Assembly (NCBI RefSeq): GCF_029635795.1
Contig: NZ_CP114280.1
Span: 2,604,001 to 2,668,000, forward strand
Length of the DNA stretch: 64,000 nucleotides
Direction: 5' to 3'
DNA from: Dickeya lacustris
GTDB taxonomy: Bacteria; Pseudomonadota; Gammaproteobacteria; Enterobacterales; Enterobacteriaceae
Of the stretch, positions 1 through 12,508 are shown in pieces. The notes below the pieces were generated by a model. The model made no database searches. It had not been told where the DNA came from and was given only the letters and a program-made list of their open reading frames with translations. The first letter of the stretch is position 1; every line of letters starts with the position of its first letter. The position numbers and the translations under genes were made by a program.

Positions 1-96
1 TCTGCTAACGCGATTGCGACAGAAACCAGCGCACAGCATGTGCTGGGACTTACCCCTCGCACGTTGCAACAATGGCTAACCGACATGTCGGTTTAA
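1..96 (+). CDS. C-terminal end of an oxidoreductase-like protein (partial)
   Basis: An open frame runs from the window edge to a TAA at 94-96 and encodes the last 31 residues of a protein. The tail contains VLGLTPRTLQQW, which resembles the C-terminal 'vlGrpPrTl' segment of NmrA-type NAD(P)-binding reductases. The match is short, so the family is only a suggestion. The body of the gene lies outside the window. It is followed by a 332-base intergenic region that controls the next operon. Confidence 0.4.
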   Translation, partial: SANAIATETSAQHVLGLTPRTLQQWLTDMSV

Positions 97-236
97 GCAG
101 GGCGCGGTCGTTTAGCGCGGTTTCATTGTTGTTAGTATCACATTGTTAGCATCGCAGGCATATGGCGCAGGGCGGTTGTTACAGCCCTGCTTTGCGGCGA
201 TCCGGCGGCTGTGGCCGAATATAAATGTAAATTTTA

Positions 237-252
237 TGTAATCAGGCTCACA
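237..252 (+). promoter_or_regulatory. Probable CRP-binding site of the bgl operon
   Basis: The sequence TGTAATCAGGCTCACA matches the CRP consensus TGTGA-N6-TCACA with one mismatch. Its centre at 244.5 is about 60 bases upstream of the start point predicted from the -10 box at 293-298. That is the usual class I activator position. Catabolite control is expected for a beta-glucoside operon. Confidence 0.6.
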
Positions 253-269
253 TTTTCATCAGTCTGTGA

Positions 270-298
270 TTGGAATAGCCTCTGGCTGCTTAGATAAT
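270..298 (+). promoter_or_regulatory. Predicted sigma70 promoter of the bgl operon
   Basis: TTGGAA (270-275) and GATAAT (293-298) are separated by exactly 17 bases. A start near 305 would give a leader that contains the RAT element and terminator described below. Confidence 0.55.
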
Positions 299-324
299 CC
301 GGCCAAGTAACCCATTTTTATGAT

Positions 325-353
325 GGCGTGTTACTGCGAAAGCAGGCAAGACC
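325..353 (+). promoter_or_regulatory. RAT (ribonucleic antiterminator) target of a BglG-type protein
   Basis: The core GTTACTGCGAAAGCAGGCA is nearly identical to the RNA target of E. coli BglG. Its last bases overlap the 5' arm of the terminator at 348-408. Binding of the antiterminator therefore excludes terminator folding. The cognate protein is encoded at 3751-4599. Confidence 0.88.
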
Positions 354-408
354 AAAATAGAAATGCTCTCCCGTTAAGGGGAGCGTCTCTGTTTTGGTCT
401 TTTTTTTG
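348..408 (+). terminator. Conditional leader terminator of the bgl operon
   Basis: AAGACCAAAA (348-357) pairs with TTTTGGTCTT (392-401). An inner stem (GCTCTCC with GGGGAGC) sits between them, and a run of T follows. It lies in the leader 20 bases before the first gene and shares bases with the RAT, the classical arrangement for transcriptional antitermination. Confidence 0.88.
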
Positions 409-428
409 CTCCAACACCAGGAAATTCT

Positions 429-4599
<4,171 letters not shown>

Positions 4600-5051
4600 G
4601 CATTGATATATAGGTATTGATGCATCAAGGCCTTAATACACTGTTGTGGTGTCAGTCCAGTCTCATGAAAAGGAGAGATTTCGGCGCAGAATTTAAACGC
4701 GAATTCGCTCAACTGGCCTTTGACCAGAATTACGCTGTTGTAGGCGCTGCCAGCGCCATGGATGTTGGGTGTTTACGATTCATCGCATCGTTGATGTGCC
4801 CTTTTCTTTGCAAAGACTTGTTCGTTTGGTTTTTGCCAAGATTATGACTGTGCAATTTAGGCTTGTTCAAAAATAAAGATTTAGTCTAGCCGCTGTGCAT
4901 AGCATGTATCGAGCTATAGCTGAGTACTAAAATATCGTACTAGGCGAAACTCATTGCTGGGCAAAAGTGAGTGACTCTAACGCGGCTGTCTCAAATGAGA
5001 AAAGTGTTTTTAAGCTTGGTATTTTTTAGTTCGATAAAGCACTTTTCTCAC
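4600..5051. other. Intergenic stretch with an IS remnant and an inverted repeat
   Basis: No intact gene is seen. The left part holds an orfA fragment (next entry). At the right end an 11-base inverted repeat (TGAGAAAAGTG at 4996-5006, CACTTTTCTCA at 5040-5050) sits just beyond the tetR stop. It could act as a terminator for tetR or mark an old element end. The DNA is AT-rich compared with the bgl operon. Confidence 0.5.
4665..4769 (+). pseudogene. IS3-family orfA remnant (copy 1)
   Basis: The frame from ATG 4665 encodes [18 protein letters not shown] and continues to SAMDVG, the N-terminal helix-turn-helix start of IS3-type OrfA transposases ('MKKRNFSAEFKRE...AAKAMDVG'). Similarity ends at MDVG and nothing of the rest of OrfA or of OrfB is present. 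A second, more damaged copy with the same orientation lies at 7837-7958. Together they bracket the tetR/OYE/SDR cargo. Confidence 0.75.
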
Positions 5052-5621
5052 TCAACGCTTTCTATTTTTTGTGGTTAGTTTTGCCAATATTTCTTCATGA
5101 CACACTTCAAGGATCTCTCGAGCAAGAAGTGAATCATCAGGGCAAGATCGAGATAAAACAAGCGCACCAACTGCATGAGCAATGGTATTAATTTTCACCT
5201 TTCTTTCTTCCAAAGTAGATTCTTCTCCATGTGATAAACTGGCCAGCTGGTTCTCAATTCCAGCCAAAAATGTTTCTTTGAGTGATTGCGTATGGCGTCC
5301 AGCATCAGCACAAAGAGCGGCCATAGTGCATCCGTTACCTGGTGCATCTCGATGTTCTCGCGACAAGTATTTTTGTACAAAAGACACAATGTCAAAATCG
5401 GACATTTGCGCACTTGATTGTGCAAAGCTATAAGCTGCTGCTTCTACCATTAAGTCAGCTTTCGACTGAAAATGCTTATAAAACCCGCCATGAGTAAATC
5501 CCGCTGTAGACATTAACTCTGTAATACCCACTCCGTCGTAACCACGCTCACGAAACAACACTGAAGCTGTTTTAACAATGCGCTCGCGGTTTTCTTGAAC
5601 CTGTGCTTTTGTCACTTTCAT
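5052..5621 (-). CDS. TetR-family repressor, probably of the adjacent flavin reductase
   Basis: A 189-residue regulator when started at 5621 (MKVTKAQ); an upstream ATG at 5642 would add seven residues without family support. Residues about 25-60 form the helix-turn-helix (GITELMSTAGFTHGGFYKHF). The C-terminal part is a ligand domain with a TetR_C-like CTMAALCADAGR segment. It is divergent from an old yellow enzyme gene, the same arrangement in which NemR-like repressors sense reactive electrophiles. Codon use is AT-richer than in the flanking core genes, which fits acquisition. A promoter facing it (TTGATT at 5677-5682, TATACT at 5654-5659, 16-base spacer on the minus strand) overlaps the palindrome at 5664-5714, so autorepression is likely. 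The ligand is unknown. Confidence 0.85.
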   Translation of the reverse strand: MKVTKAQVQENRERIVKTASVLFRERGYDGVGITELMSTAGFTHGGFYKHFQSKADLMVEAAAYSFAQSSAQMSDFDIVSFVQKYLSREHRDAPGNGCTMAALCADAGRHTQSLKETFLAGIENQLASLSHGEESTLEERKVKINTIAHAVGALVLSRSCPDDSLLAREILEVCHEEILAKLTTKNRKR

Positions 5622-5663
5622 ATCGATTACGTCTCCTTGCAAGAATCATGGCACAGTATACTT

Positions 5664-5714
5664 TGATGATGATCATAATCAAAGGGTTGACTTTTTAGAT
5701 TATGATCGACATCA
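5664..5714. promoter_or_regulatory. Inverted-repeat operator between tetR and the OYE gene
   Basis: Two 17-base arms, 5664-5680 and 5698-5714, are reverse complements except for two positions; the ten bases GATCATAATC / GATTATGATC match perfectly. The left arm lies between the -35 and -10 of the leftward promoter, and a TATGAT box for the rightward gene lies in the right arm. This is the likely binding site of the TetR protein, controlling both genes. Confidence 0.7.
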
Positions 5715-5752
5715 TTAAATGCATTCCCCAGTCATCAAATGGAAAACATAAA

Positions 5753-6845
5753 ATGATAGATAACGCTCTATTTCAACCTTATAAACTTGGCTCGTTAACC
5801 CTAGCCAATCGCTTTGTCATGGCACCGCTAACTCGTAACCGTGCTGGTGTAGGCCTTGTGCCAAGTGAACTTGCAGCAACTTACTATGCACAAACGTGCA
5901 TCAGCTGGCCTGATTATCACCGAAGCTACCCAGATCTCCCCGCAAGCACAAGGCTACCAGGACACCCCAGGACTCTACACTCAAGCGCAAATCGATGGCT
6001 GGCGCAAAGTCACCGATGCGGTACATGCCAAAGGCGGAAAAATCTTTGTCCAACTATGGCACGTAGGCCGCATTTCTCATGTCGACTTACAGCCACATGG
6101 TGCGGCACCCGTAGCGCCATCAGCGATCCGAGCTGAAACCAAAGTATTTGTAAATAATGGATTCGCCGATGTTTCTGAGCCCCGTGCATTAGAACTCGAT
6201 GAAATCCCTGTGATTATCGAAGATTTCCGTCTAGCCGCAGCTAATGCAATGAAAGCCGGGTTTGATGGTGTTGAAGTCCATGGTGCAAATGGCTATCTGT
6301 TGGAACAATTCCTAAAAGACGGGGCAAATCAGCGTACTGACTCCTATGGTGGTTCTGTTGAAAACCGTGCTCGCTTGCTATTAGAAGTGACTGAGGCTGT
6401 AAGCAAAGAAATTGGTGCAGAACGCACCGGTGTTCGCATTTCTCCTGTTTCAACGGTTAATGCTATTTCGATTAGCAATCCACAGGAACAATACGACTAC
6501 GTAGCGGATGAACTGAATAAGCTCGGCATTGTGTACCTTCATGTTGTCGAAGGCGCGACAGGGGGGCCACGTGATAATGCGCCGTTTGATTACGGTTCAC
6601 TTCGTCAACGCTTCAAAAATAATTACATAGGCAACAATGGTTATAACACCGAGCTGGCTTCAGCCCAGTTAGCTGAAGGCAAGGTTGATTTATTTGCGTT
6701 TGGGCGCCCCTTCATTTCAAACCCTGATCTCGTCGAAAGATTTAAAACTGGCGCACCGCTAAACGAGCTTGATGGAACGACGCTTTATGGTGGTGGTGCT
6801 AAAGGTTATACCGATTACCCAACACTTGCCGACGTTAACGCCTAA
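5753..6845 (+). pseudogene. Old yellow enzyme (NemA-like ene-reductase), frameshifted
   Basis: An FMN-dependent ene-reductase of about 363 residues split by one extra base. The start at 5753 gives MIDNALFQPYKLGSLTL and reads NRFVMAPLTRNRA, the flavin-binding start of the family. After YYAQ the frame is lost in the AAA at 5892-5894. Reading one base later continues as RASAGLIITEA through to a normal C-terminus (GGGAKGYTDYPTL). The substrate-binding pair is His (6279-6281) and Asn (6288-6290) in EVHGANGYLLEQF, as in plant OPR and yeast OYE, where E. coli NemA has His/His. Nothing else is missing, so this is either a recent inactivation or a base-calling error. It is divergent from tetR and followed by an SDR gene in the same direction. 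Confidence 0.82.
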
Positions 6846-6915
6846 CACATTAATTTGCGAAATACACAAGGTATTTCGCAACCTTCTATACCACTATTTA
6901 TTGAGTAAAAACATT

Positions 6916-7698
6916 ATGACCGCTTCTACAGTCCTTATCACAGGCGCCTCTACTGGAATTGGCGCTATCTATGCTGATCGCTTTGCCCGTCGTGGTCACG
7001 ATTTAGTCATCGTTGCCCGTGATCAAGCAAAGCTTGAAACCCTTGCCGCCCGTTTACGTCAAGACTACGGCGTTAATGTCGATGTGTTGCCCGCCGATTT
7101 GACTCAATCCCGTGACCTTGAGCGTGTTGAAAAACGCCTTCAAGAAGATGCACGTATCGATACACTGATTAATAACGCCGGCATTGCTCAGACGGGTAAA
7201 TTCGTTGAACAGACACCTGACTCAATCGGCAAACTGATTGCGCTTAACATTACTGCGTTAACCAGACTGGCTAATGCGGTAACGCCACGCCTTGTTAAAG
7301 AAGGTAAAGGCGCTATTGTCAATGTCTCCTCTGTTGTTGGCTTGGCTCCCGAATACCAAATGACAGTTTATGGTGCCACCAAAGCTTTCGTCCTGTTCTT
7401 ATCACAAGGTATGGATCAGGAGTTGTCATCAAAAGGTGTTTATATTCAAGCGTTACTGCCAGCCGGCACGTATACCGAAATCTGGGAGCGTGCTGGCATC
7501 GATATCAGTAACTCTTCCCCTATGATGGAAGTGAATGAGCTTGTCGACGCTGCACTGGTTGGTTTTGATCGCCGGGAGCTTGTCACTATTCCACCTCTGC
7601 ACGATGATACAAGCTGGGAGACTCTCGATAAATCGCGACAGGAATTGCTTTCTCACATCAAAATGTCAGAAGCGGCGGTGCGCTATAAAACGGCATAA
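6916..7698 (+). CDS. Short-chain dehydrogenase/reductase (classical SDR)
   Basis: A 260-residue NAD(P)H-dependent oxidoreductase. The start at 6916 gives MTASTVLITGASTGIG; a longer frame opens at 6769 inside the preceding gene and is not used. The Rossmann motif GASTGIG is at residues 10-16, NNAG near 85, the catalytic serine in VNVSS near 137 and the YGATK pair near 150. It resembles the DltE/YqjQ-like SDRs. It lies 70 bases after the OYE gene in the same direction and probably shares its promoter and TetR control. The substrate is unknown; electrophilic carbonyl compounds would suit the context. AT-rich codons match the cargo rather than the core. Confidence 0.85.
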   Translation: MTASTVLITGASTGIGAIYADRFARRGHDLVIVARDQAKLETLAARLRQDYGVNVDVLPADLTQSRDLERVEKRLQEDARIDTLINNAGIAQTGKFVEQTPDSIGKLIALNITALTRLANAVTPRLVKEGKGAIVNVSSVVGLAPEYQMTVYGATKAFVLFLSQGMDQELSSKGVYIQALLPAGTYTEIWERAGIDISNSSPMMEVNELVDAALVGFDRRELVTIPPLHDDTSWETLDKSRQELLSHIKMSEAAVRYKTA

Positions 7699-7958
7699 GT
7701 AGCGATAATCCATTGATTCATTGCCCCAAAAAGAGACTGAAATACCAAGCTTGGTGCTGGTGGCTGTAGCGGCATATTGAATTTTTCCATCTGAATAGAG
7801 TTGATATGCCTACCTCAGAACAACACCGGTGCTCCAATGAAAAGGATAAATTTCAGCGTATCAGCGCAGAGTTTAAACATGAATCCGCTTAACTGGCCCT
7901 TGACCAAAACTAAACCTTTGCCAATGTGGCCAGTACCATGGATGTTGGTCTTTCTACA
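7699..7958. other. Intergenic stretch between the SDR gene and mnmE
   Basis: Holds the right arm of the 13-base inverted repeat (7740-7752) and the second IS3 orfA remnant. No terminator with a T-run was found after the SDR gene. Confidence 0.5.
7837..7958 (+). pseudogene. IS3-family orfA remnant (copy 2), abutting mnmE
   Basis: Reading from ATG 7837 with small frame corrections gives MKRINF, then SAEFKHESA, ALDQN and STMDVGLST, the same OrfA start as copy 1. It contains two stop codons and a small duplication, so it is dead. The similarity runs to GLST and ends exactly where the mnmE stop codon (7959-7961, opposite strand) begins. The rest of the element has been deleted. Confidence 0.7.
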
Positions 7959-9323
7959 TTACTTTCCAATACAAAAACTGGAGAAAATCCGCCCCAGCAG
8001 GTCATCGGAGGTGAATTCACCGGTGATTTCACTTAACGCCTGTTGTGCCAGCCGTAACTCTTCGGCTAGCAATTCGCCTGCGTAAGCACTGACTAACTGT
8101 TCATGACCTTGTTGCAAATGCGTGGCGGCCAGCTCCAGCGCTTGCAGGTGGCGACGTCGCGCGAGGAAGCCGCCTTCGGTGTTGCTGATAAATCCCATAC
8201 TCTGCTTAAGGTGCTGGCGCAGCGTATCGACACCTTCGCCGGTGCGCGCAGACAGGCGGATAAGTGAGTAAGTCTTCACCTCTTCAATACCGAAGGTTTC
8301 ACCGGTGATATCGGCTTTATTTCGCACCACGGTCACGGGCAACGAGCCAGGCAGACGGGCCATAAATTCCGGCCAGATAGCCGCAGGCGCAATCGCATCG
8401 GTGGTGGTGCCATCGACCATAAACAGCACCCGGTCAGCCTGTTCGATTTCCTGCCAGGCGCGCTCAATACCGATTCGCTCCACTTCATCGCTGGCTTCGC
8501 GCAGCCCGGCGGTATCAATAATGTGCAGCGGCATGCCGTCAATGTGAATGTGCTCGCGCAGCACATCGCGCGTAGTACCGGCGATATCAGTGACAATAGC
8601 CGCCTCGCGCCCGGCCAGCGCATTGAGCAGGCTGGATTTACCGGCGTTGGGGCGACCGGCAATCACCACTTTCATCCCTTCACGTAACAGGCTGCCTTGC
8701 CGCGCTTCGCCACGTACGCCTTCCAGGTCGTCTATCACCGCATTGAGCATGGTTTCGATTTTGCCATCGCTCAGAAAATCGATTTCTTCATCGGGGAAAT
8801 CAATCGCTGCTTCTACGTAGATGCGCAGGTGAGTGAGTGCTTCCACTAGCTGATGAATGCGGGTGGAAAAGACCCCTTGTAGCGAGTTAACCGCAGATCG
8901 CGCCGCCTGTTCTGAGCTGGCGTCAATCAAGTCGGCAATCGCTTCGGCCTGCGCCAGATCGAGCTTGTCGTTCAAAAAGGCGCGTTCAGAGAACTCGCCG
9001 GGGCGAGCGATGCGCACACCCGGCAGCGCCAGCACACGCTTGAGCAGTAAGTCGAGAATAACCGGGCCGCCGTGCCCTTGCAGTTCCAGCACGTCTTCGC
9101 CGGTAAAAGAGTTTGGGCCGGGAAACCACAGCGCAATGCCCTGATCGAGCACGCTGCCATCGGTGTCCTGAAACGGCAGATAGTCGGCATAGCGCGGTTT
9201 AGGCAATTTACCCAGCACCGCCTGCGCCACTGCCGCTGCGTGTGGACCGGAGATGCGCAGAATACCTACGCCGCCGCGTCCCGGCGGAGTGGCTTGGGCT
9301 ACGATGGTATCGGTATGATTCAT
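7959..9323 (-). CDS. mnmE: tRNA modification GTPase MnmE
   Basis: A 454-residue GTPase that, with MnmG, adds the carboxymethylaminomethyl group to uridine 34 of several tRNAs. The order is an N-terminal tetrahydrofolate-binding domain ([20 protein letters not shown]), a helical domain, an inserted G domain near residues 216-380 (P-loop GRPNAGKSS, then DIAGTTRD and NKAD), and the invariant C-terminal FCIGK with its catalytic Cys. Length matches E. coli (454). It follows yidC in the same direction with a terminator between them. Its 3' end abuts the IS3 remnant, but the protein is intact. Confidence 0.98.
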   Translation of the reverse strand: MNHTDTIVAQATPPGRGGVGILRISGPHAAAVAQAVLGKLPKPRYADYLPFQDTDGSVLDQGIALWFPGPNSFTGEDVLELQGHGGPVILDLLLKRVLALPGVRIARPGEFSERAFLNDKLDLAQAEAIADLIDASSEQAARSAVNSLQGVFSTRIHQLVEALTHLRIYVEAAIDFPDEEIDFLSDGKIETMLNAVIDDLEGVRGEARQGSLLREGMKVVIAGRPNAGKSSLLNALAGREAAIVTDIAGTTRDVLREHIHIDGMPLHIIDTAGLREASDEVERIGIERAWQEIEQADRVLFMVDGTTTDAIAPAAIWPEFMARLPGSLPVTVVRNKADITGETFGIEEVKTYSLIRLSARTGEGVDTLRQHLKQSMGFISNTEGGFLARRRHLQALELAATHLQQGHEQLVSAYAGELLAEELRLAQQALSEITGEFTSDDLLGRIFSSFCIGK

Positions 9324-9385
9324 GATATTTATTGTCTCTGCATTCCCGCCTGTTTTCAGGCGCGGTTACGGGGTTGTCTTAAGGT

Positions 9386-9413
9386 AAAAAAAGTAAGGCG
9401 GTCAGTGACCGCC
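9386..9413 (-). terminator. Intrinsic terminator after yidC
   Basis: On the minus strand GGCGGTCACTGACCGCC (complement of 9397-9413) folds into a GC-rich hairpin followed by TTAC and a run of seven T (9386-9392). It ends the rpmH-rnpA-yidD-yidC transcript before mnmE. Confidence 0.8.
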
Positions 9414-9444
9414 TCATAATGAGATTGATTGGGCAATCAACCGG

Positions 9445-11076
9445 TTATTTCTTCTCGCGGCTATGCAGACCACGTTTTTCCAGCCCGCGATAAATCAACT
9501 GCTGCTGGGCGATGGTCACCAGGTTGCTGACGATGTAGTACAGCACCAGACCTGACGGGAACCACAGGAAGAACACGGTGAAGATGACCGGCATGTAGGT
9601 CATTATCTTCTGCTGCATCGGGTCGGTGACGGTGGTCGGCGACATCTTCTGGATGAAGAACATCGTCAAGCCCATCAGGATAGGCAGCACATAGTACGGG
9701 TCTTGCGCCGACAGGTCATGAATCCACAGCGCGAACGGCGCGTGACGCAGTTCCACCGAACCCATCAGCATGTAGTACAACGCCAGGAAGATAGGCATCT
9801 GGATAACCAGCGGGAAGCAGCCACCCAGCGGGTTCACTTTCTCGGCCTTGTACAGCGCCATCATTTCCTGACTCATGCGCTGCTTGTCATCGCCGATACG
9901 TTCACGCATCGCTTGCAGTTTGGGCTGCAACATACGCATTTTCGCCATCGAGGTGTACTGCGCTTTAGTCAGCGGGTACATGATGCCGCGCACGATGAAG
10001 GTAATGGCGATAATCGAGAAGCCCCAGTTACCGATAAAACCATGCAGGAATTTCAGCAGCTTAAACAGCGGCTGAGAGATGAACCACAGCCAGCCGTAAT
10101 CGACGGTCAGGTCAAGATGCGGCGCCACGGCAGCCATGTTGTCCTGAATCTCCGGGCCAACCCACAGAGTGGCGTTCAGCGTTTGCTGGCTGCCGGGTTG
10201 TACATTCACCGGTACGGATTTAAAGCCGATAGCCGCTAACCCATTGCCCAAATTGGCGCTGTAGAACGTATGGTTTCCAGCGGTTGACGGCACCCAGGCG
10301 GTCGCAAAGTATTGCTGCAACATTGCCACCCAGCCACCCTGAGTATTGATGTTCAGGTTCTCTTTCATATCGCTGAAGCTGTATTTGCGATATTTGTCTT
10401 CCGCTGAAGAGAATGCCGCGCCACGGTAGGTGTGCAGGGCAAAGTTATTGCTGCCGGTGTCACGGTGTGACGGCAAATCGATAGACTGTTTCAACTGACC
10501 AAACAGCGTTACTTCCAGCGGTTGCGCGCTGGTGTTGTTGACGCTGTACTCGACGTTGAGCGCATATTCACCGCGTTTAAGCACAAAGGTTTTGGTGAAG
10601 GTGACGCCGTTGGCATCGGTATAGGTCAGCGGGATACGCAATTCGTTCTGACCGGCTGCCAGCGCAAAGCTCTCAGCAGAGGCGGTATACAGCGGGCGCG
10701 CACCGTTTGCCGGATTATCCGGGCCATTTTTACCGGTCAGACCGCTTTGTGCCTGATAGATAAATGCCGGTGTGGTTTCCAGCAACTTGAACGGCTGGCC
10801 TGAGCCAAGTTCTGCCGGGTAAGCCAGCAGGTCAGCTTCTTCAATATCGCCACCACGGGTGTTGATATTCAGCGACAGCACATCGGTTTTCACCGTGATC
10901 AGTTTACCCTGACCGCTGGCAGGTACGCCCTGGTTGGCTGCATCGCTCACAGCACCATTCGCCTGTTGCGTGGTCTGGGTTGCTGCGGGTGGATTTTTGT
11001 CCGTTTCCCACTGCTGCCAGATCATGAACGTTACGAATAGCAGAGCGATGAGAAAAAGATTGCGTTGCGAATCCAT
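9445..11076 (-). CDS. yidC: Membrane protein insertase YidC
   Basis: A 543-residue inner-membrane insertase that acts alone or with SecYEG. The N-terminal transmembrane anchor ([14 protein letters not shown]) is followed by a large periplasmic beta-domain to about residue 340. The conserved five-helix insertase core follows, with [16 protein letters not shown] containing the conserved hydrophilic-groove arginine. The tail is basic ([13 protein letters not shown]). Length is usual for Enterobacterales. It starts two bases after the yidD stop, in the same transcript as rpmH and rnpA. Confidence 0.98.
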   Translation of the reverse strand: MDSQRNLFLIALLFVTFMIWQQWETDKNPPAATQTTQQANGAVSDAANQGVPASGQGKLITVKTDVLSLNINTRGGDIEEADLLAYPAELGSGQPFKLLETTPAFIYQAQSGLTGKNGPDNPANGARPLYTASAESFALAAGQNELRIPLTYTDANGVTFTKTFVLKRGEYALNVEYSVNNTSAQPLEVTLFGQLKQSIDLPSHRDTGSNNFALHTYRGAAFSSAEDKYRKYSFSDMKENLNINTQGGWVAMLQQYFATAWVPSTAGNHTFYSANLGNGLAAIGFKSVPVNVQPGSQQTLNATLWVGPEIQDNMAAVAPHLDLTVDYGWLWFISQPLFKLLKFLHGFIGNWGFSIIAITFIVRGIMYPLTKAQYTSMAKMRMLQPKLQAMRERIGDDKQRMSQEMMALYKAEKVNPLGGCFPLVIQMPIFLALYYMLMGSVELRHAPFALWIHDLSAQDPYYVLPILMGLTMFFIQKMSPTTVTDPMQQKIMTYMPVIFTVFFLWFPSGLVLYYIVSNLVTIAQQQLIYRGLEKRGLHSREKK

Positions 11077-11078
11077 CG

Positions 11079-11336
11079 TTAATGTTCTCTGTTATTGTCA
11101 GGTTTTGGCGGTACGGGGTCATCACCACCAGGGTTCAAAGGGTGGCATTTTAATACGCGTTTGAGCGTCAACCAACAGCCTTTTATCATGCCAAACCGCC
11201 GTATTGCTTCAATGCCATATTGGGAGCACGACGGATAAAAGCGGCAGTGCTGCCCAAGTAGTGGGCTGATAAAGCGTTGATACCCGCGTATCAGGCCAAT
11301 CAGCAGGCGTGAACCAAACGACGGTGACGACGCCAT
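11079..11336 (-). CDS. yidD: Membrane protein insertion efficiency factor YidD
   Basis: An 85-residue protein with the family signature [10 protein letters not shown], then [10 protein letters not shown] and KCHPLNPGG. It is thought to be peripheral at the inner membrane and to aid insertion by YidC. It overlaps the 3' end of rnpA by 37 bases in another frame, as in other enterobacteria. Confidence 0.96.
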   Translation of the reverse strand: MASSPSFGSRLLIGLIRGYQRFISPLLGQHCRFYPSCSQYGIEAIRRFGMIKGCWLTLKRVLKCHPLNPGGDDPVPPKPDNNREH

Positions 11337-11659
11337 AATTTTTCCAACGCTTCCGTGAGTGTACGGTTATCCAGCTCGGATACCCCTTTTTTTGCGATGA
11401 CAATAAAATCCATCGCGGGCAATTCGTGCTGGTGCAGACGAAAACTTTCACGCGTCAGGCGCTTGATGCGGTTGCGTTCATGAGCCCGTCTGACGTGTTT
11501 TTTCGCGACGGTAAGACCAATACGAGGGTGCCCCAGCGTATTTGGGCGACCGAGAATGGTTATCTGCGGCGTACCGGCCCGTTGTGGCTGCTGGAAGACG
11601 TAAGAAAAATGGCTGGGAGTTAACAGACGTAACTCCCTGGGAAAAGCGAGCGTAACCAC
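11300..11659 (-). CDS. rnpA: Ribonuclease P protein component
   Basis: A 119-residue basic protein that binds the RNase P RNA and helps process the 5' ends of tRNA precursors. The RNR signature is [14 protein letters not shown] near residues 60-73. It lies 18 bases after rpmH and overlaps yidD at its 3' end. The start at 11659 ([15 protein letters not shown]) matches E. coli. Confidence 0.97.
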   Translation of the reverse strand: MVTLAFPRELRLLTPSHFSYVFQQPQRAGTPQITILGRPNTLGHPRIGLTVAKKHVRRAHERNRIKRLTRESFRLHQHELPAMDFIVIAKKGVSELDNRTLTEALEKLWRRHRRLVHAC

Positions 11660-11677
11660 TCGGTTGGTTAGCTTTTA

Positions 11678-11830
<153 letters not shown>

Positions 11831-11919
11831 CTAAACTTGATTAAGACTTCACAGTAAACGCGTTTGGCTACTCGGCGTGAAAAGTGACCGACGCCTCTAT
11901 CGCATAATAAAGAGGCGGG

Positions 11920-11948
11920 ATTGTAATAATTGTACAGTCCCGAGTCAA
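11920..11948 (-). promoter_or_regulatory. rpmH promoter
   Basis: On the minus strand TTGACT (11943-11948) and TACAAT (11920-11925) are separated by 17 bases, a strong sigma70 promoter facing rpmH about 100 bases upstream of its start. Confidence 0.75.
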
Positions 11949-12508
11949 TTAACATCCACGTTTTACCCGCCTGAAACTTCCCGGTGATACCGGATTCTCT
12001 GTCTGCCCAGCACAGAAAACAGGCGTAACGCGCAGGCCGGGAATTATACGGACTCTGTATCAAAGCGCAAGGATCGCGCAGTGATCCTGTCGCCGGGATC
12101 ATGATCCTCATCACCACCGATCGTCATTATTGCGTCTATGCTGGTATCTTTCGCGTTGTCCAGCGGTGATTGTGAGTAACCGGGCTGTTTGCTGTGAATT
12201 TCATCAGGCACCTAATCTGCGGCAGACACAGGGTGCGCGCCATAACGCATAACATAATAATAAGCAAAGCCTGTGGATAAAAAGGATCAAAACTGTGCAG
12301 AAAGTGAAGATCTCTTGCGTGGTTTAGGTTATGATCCGCCGTCCCGCTAGCGATCCCGATGTTGGGATCGGCACGGCAAAGCCGTTTTCAGCGCGGCGCA
12401 CCCCGGCGCAATCGTATCCATGCGCAGCCGGGTGCCTGAGAAAACCATGAGTTACATAACTAATATCTGTTCCTTTTCTTGATTGATCTTGTTCGAGTGG
12501 AGTCCGCC
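11949..12508 (+). promoter_or_regulatory. dnaA regulatory region with a GATC cluster
   Basis: About 560 bases between the rpmH promoter and dnaA. Eleven GATC Dam sites lie between 12072 and 12488 (12072, 12083, 12097, 12103, 12119, 12285, 12309, 12333, 12352, 12366, 12485), where about two would be expected by chance. This fits SeqA sequestration of the dnaA promoter. A TATGAT box at 12330-12335 follows the single strong DnaA box. Two hairpins lie in the predicted leader: CGATCCC/GGGATCG at 12351-12370 and ACGGC/GCCGT at 12373-12387. The -35 box is not clear. Confidence 0.65.
12272..12280 (-). promoter_or_regulatory. DnaA box
   Basis: TGTGGATAA is the exact complement of the high-affinity DnaA box TTATCCACA. 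It lies about 50 bases upstream of the TATGAT box, in the position expected for DnaA autoregulation. Confidence 0.8.

Larger units (their letters stand above)
5012..7752. repeat. 13-base inverted repeat flanking the tetR-OYE-SDR cargo
   Basis: AAGCTTGGTATTT at 5012-5024 and its exact complement AAATACCAAGCTT at 7740-7752. The arms lie 28-40 bases beyond the tetR stop and 42-54 bases beyond the SDR stop, so they enclose precisely the three genes. They may be chance, terminator pieces or vestigial element ends. Only the arms are the repeat; the genes between are listed separately. Confidence 0.4.

Noticed and set aside
4996..5050. 11-base inverted repeat near the tetR stop as an IS terminal repeat
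   Set aside because: No transposase lies between the arms, only 33 bases separate them, and no target duplication is seen; terminator-like use is simpler.
12072..12488. Possibility that the GATC-rich region before dnaA is oriC
   Set aside because: Only one strong DnaA box and no AT-rich 13-mer series were found; in enterobacteria oriC lies beside mnmG and mioC, which are absent here.
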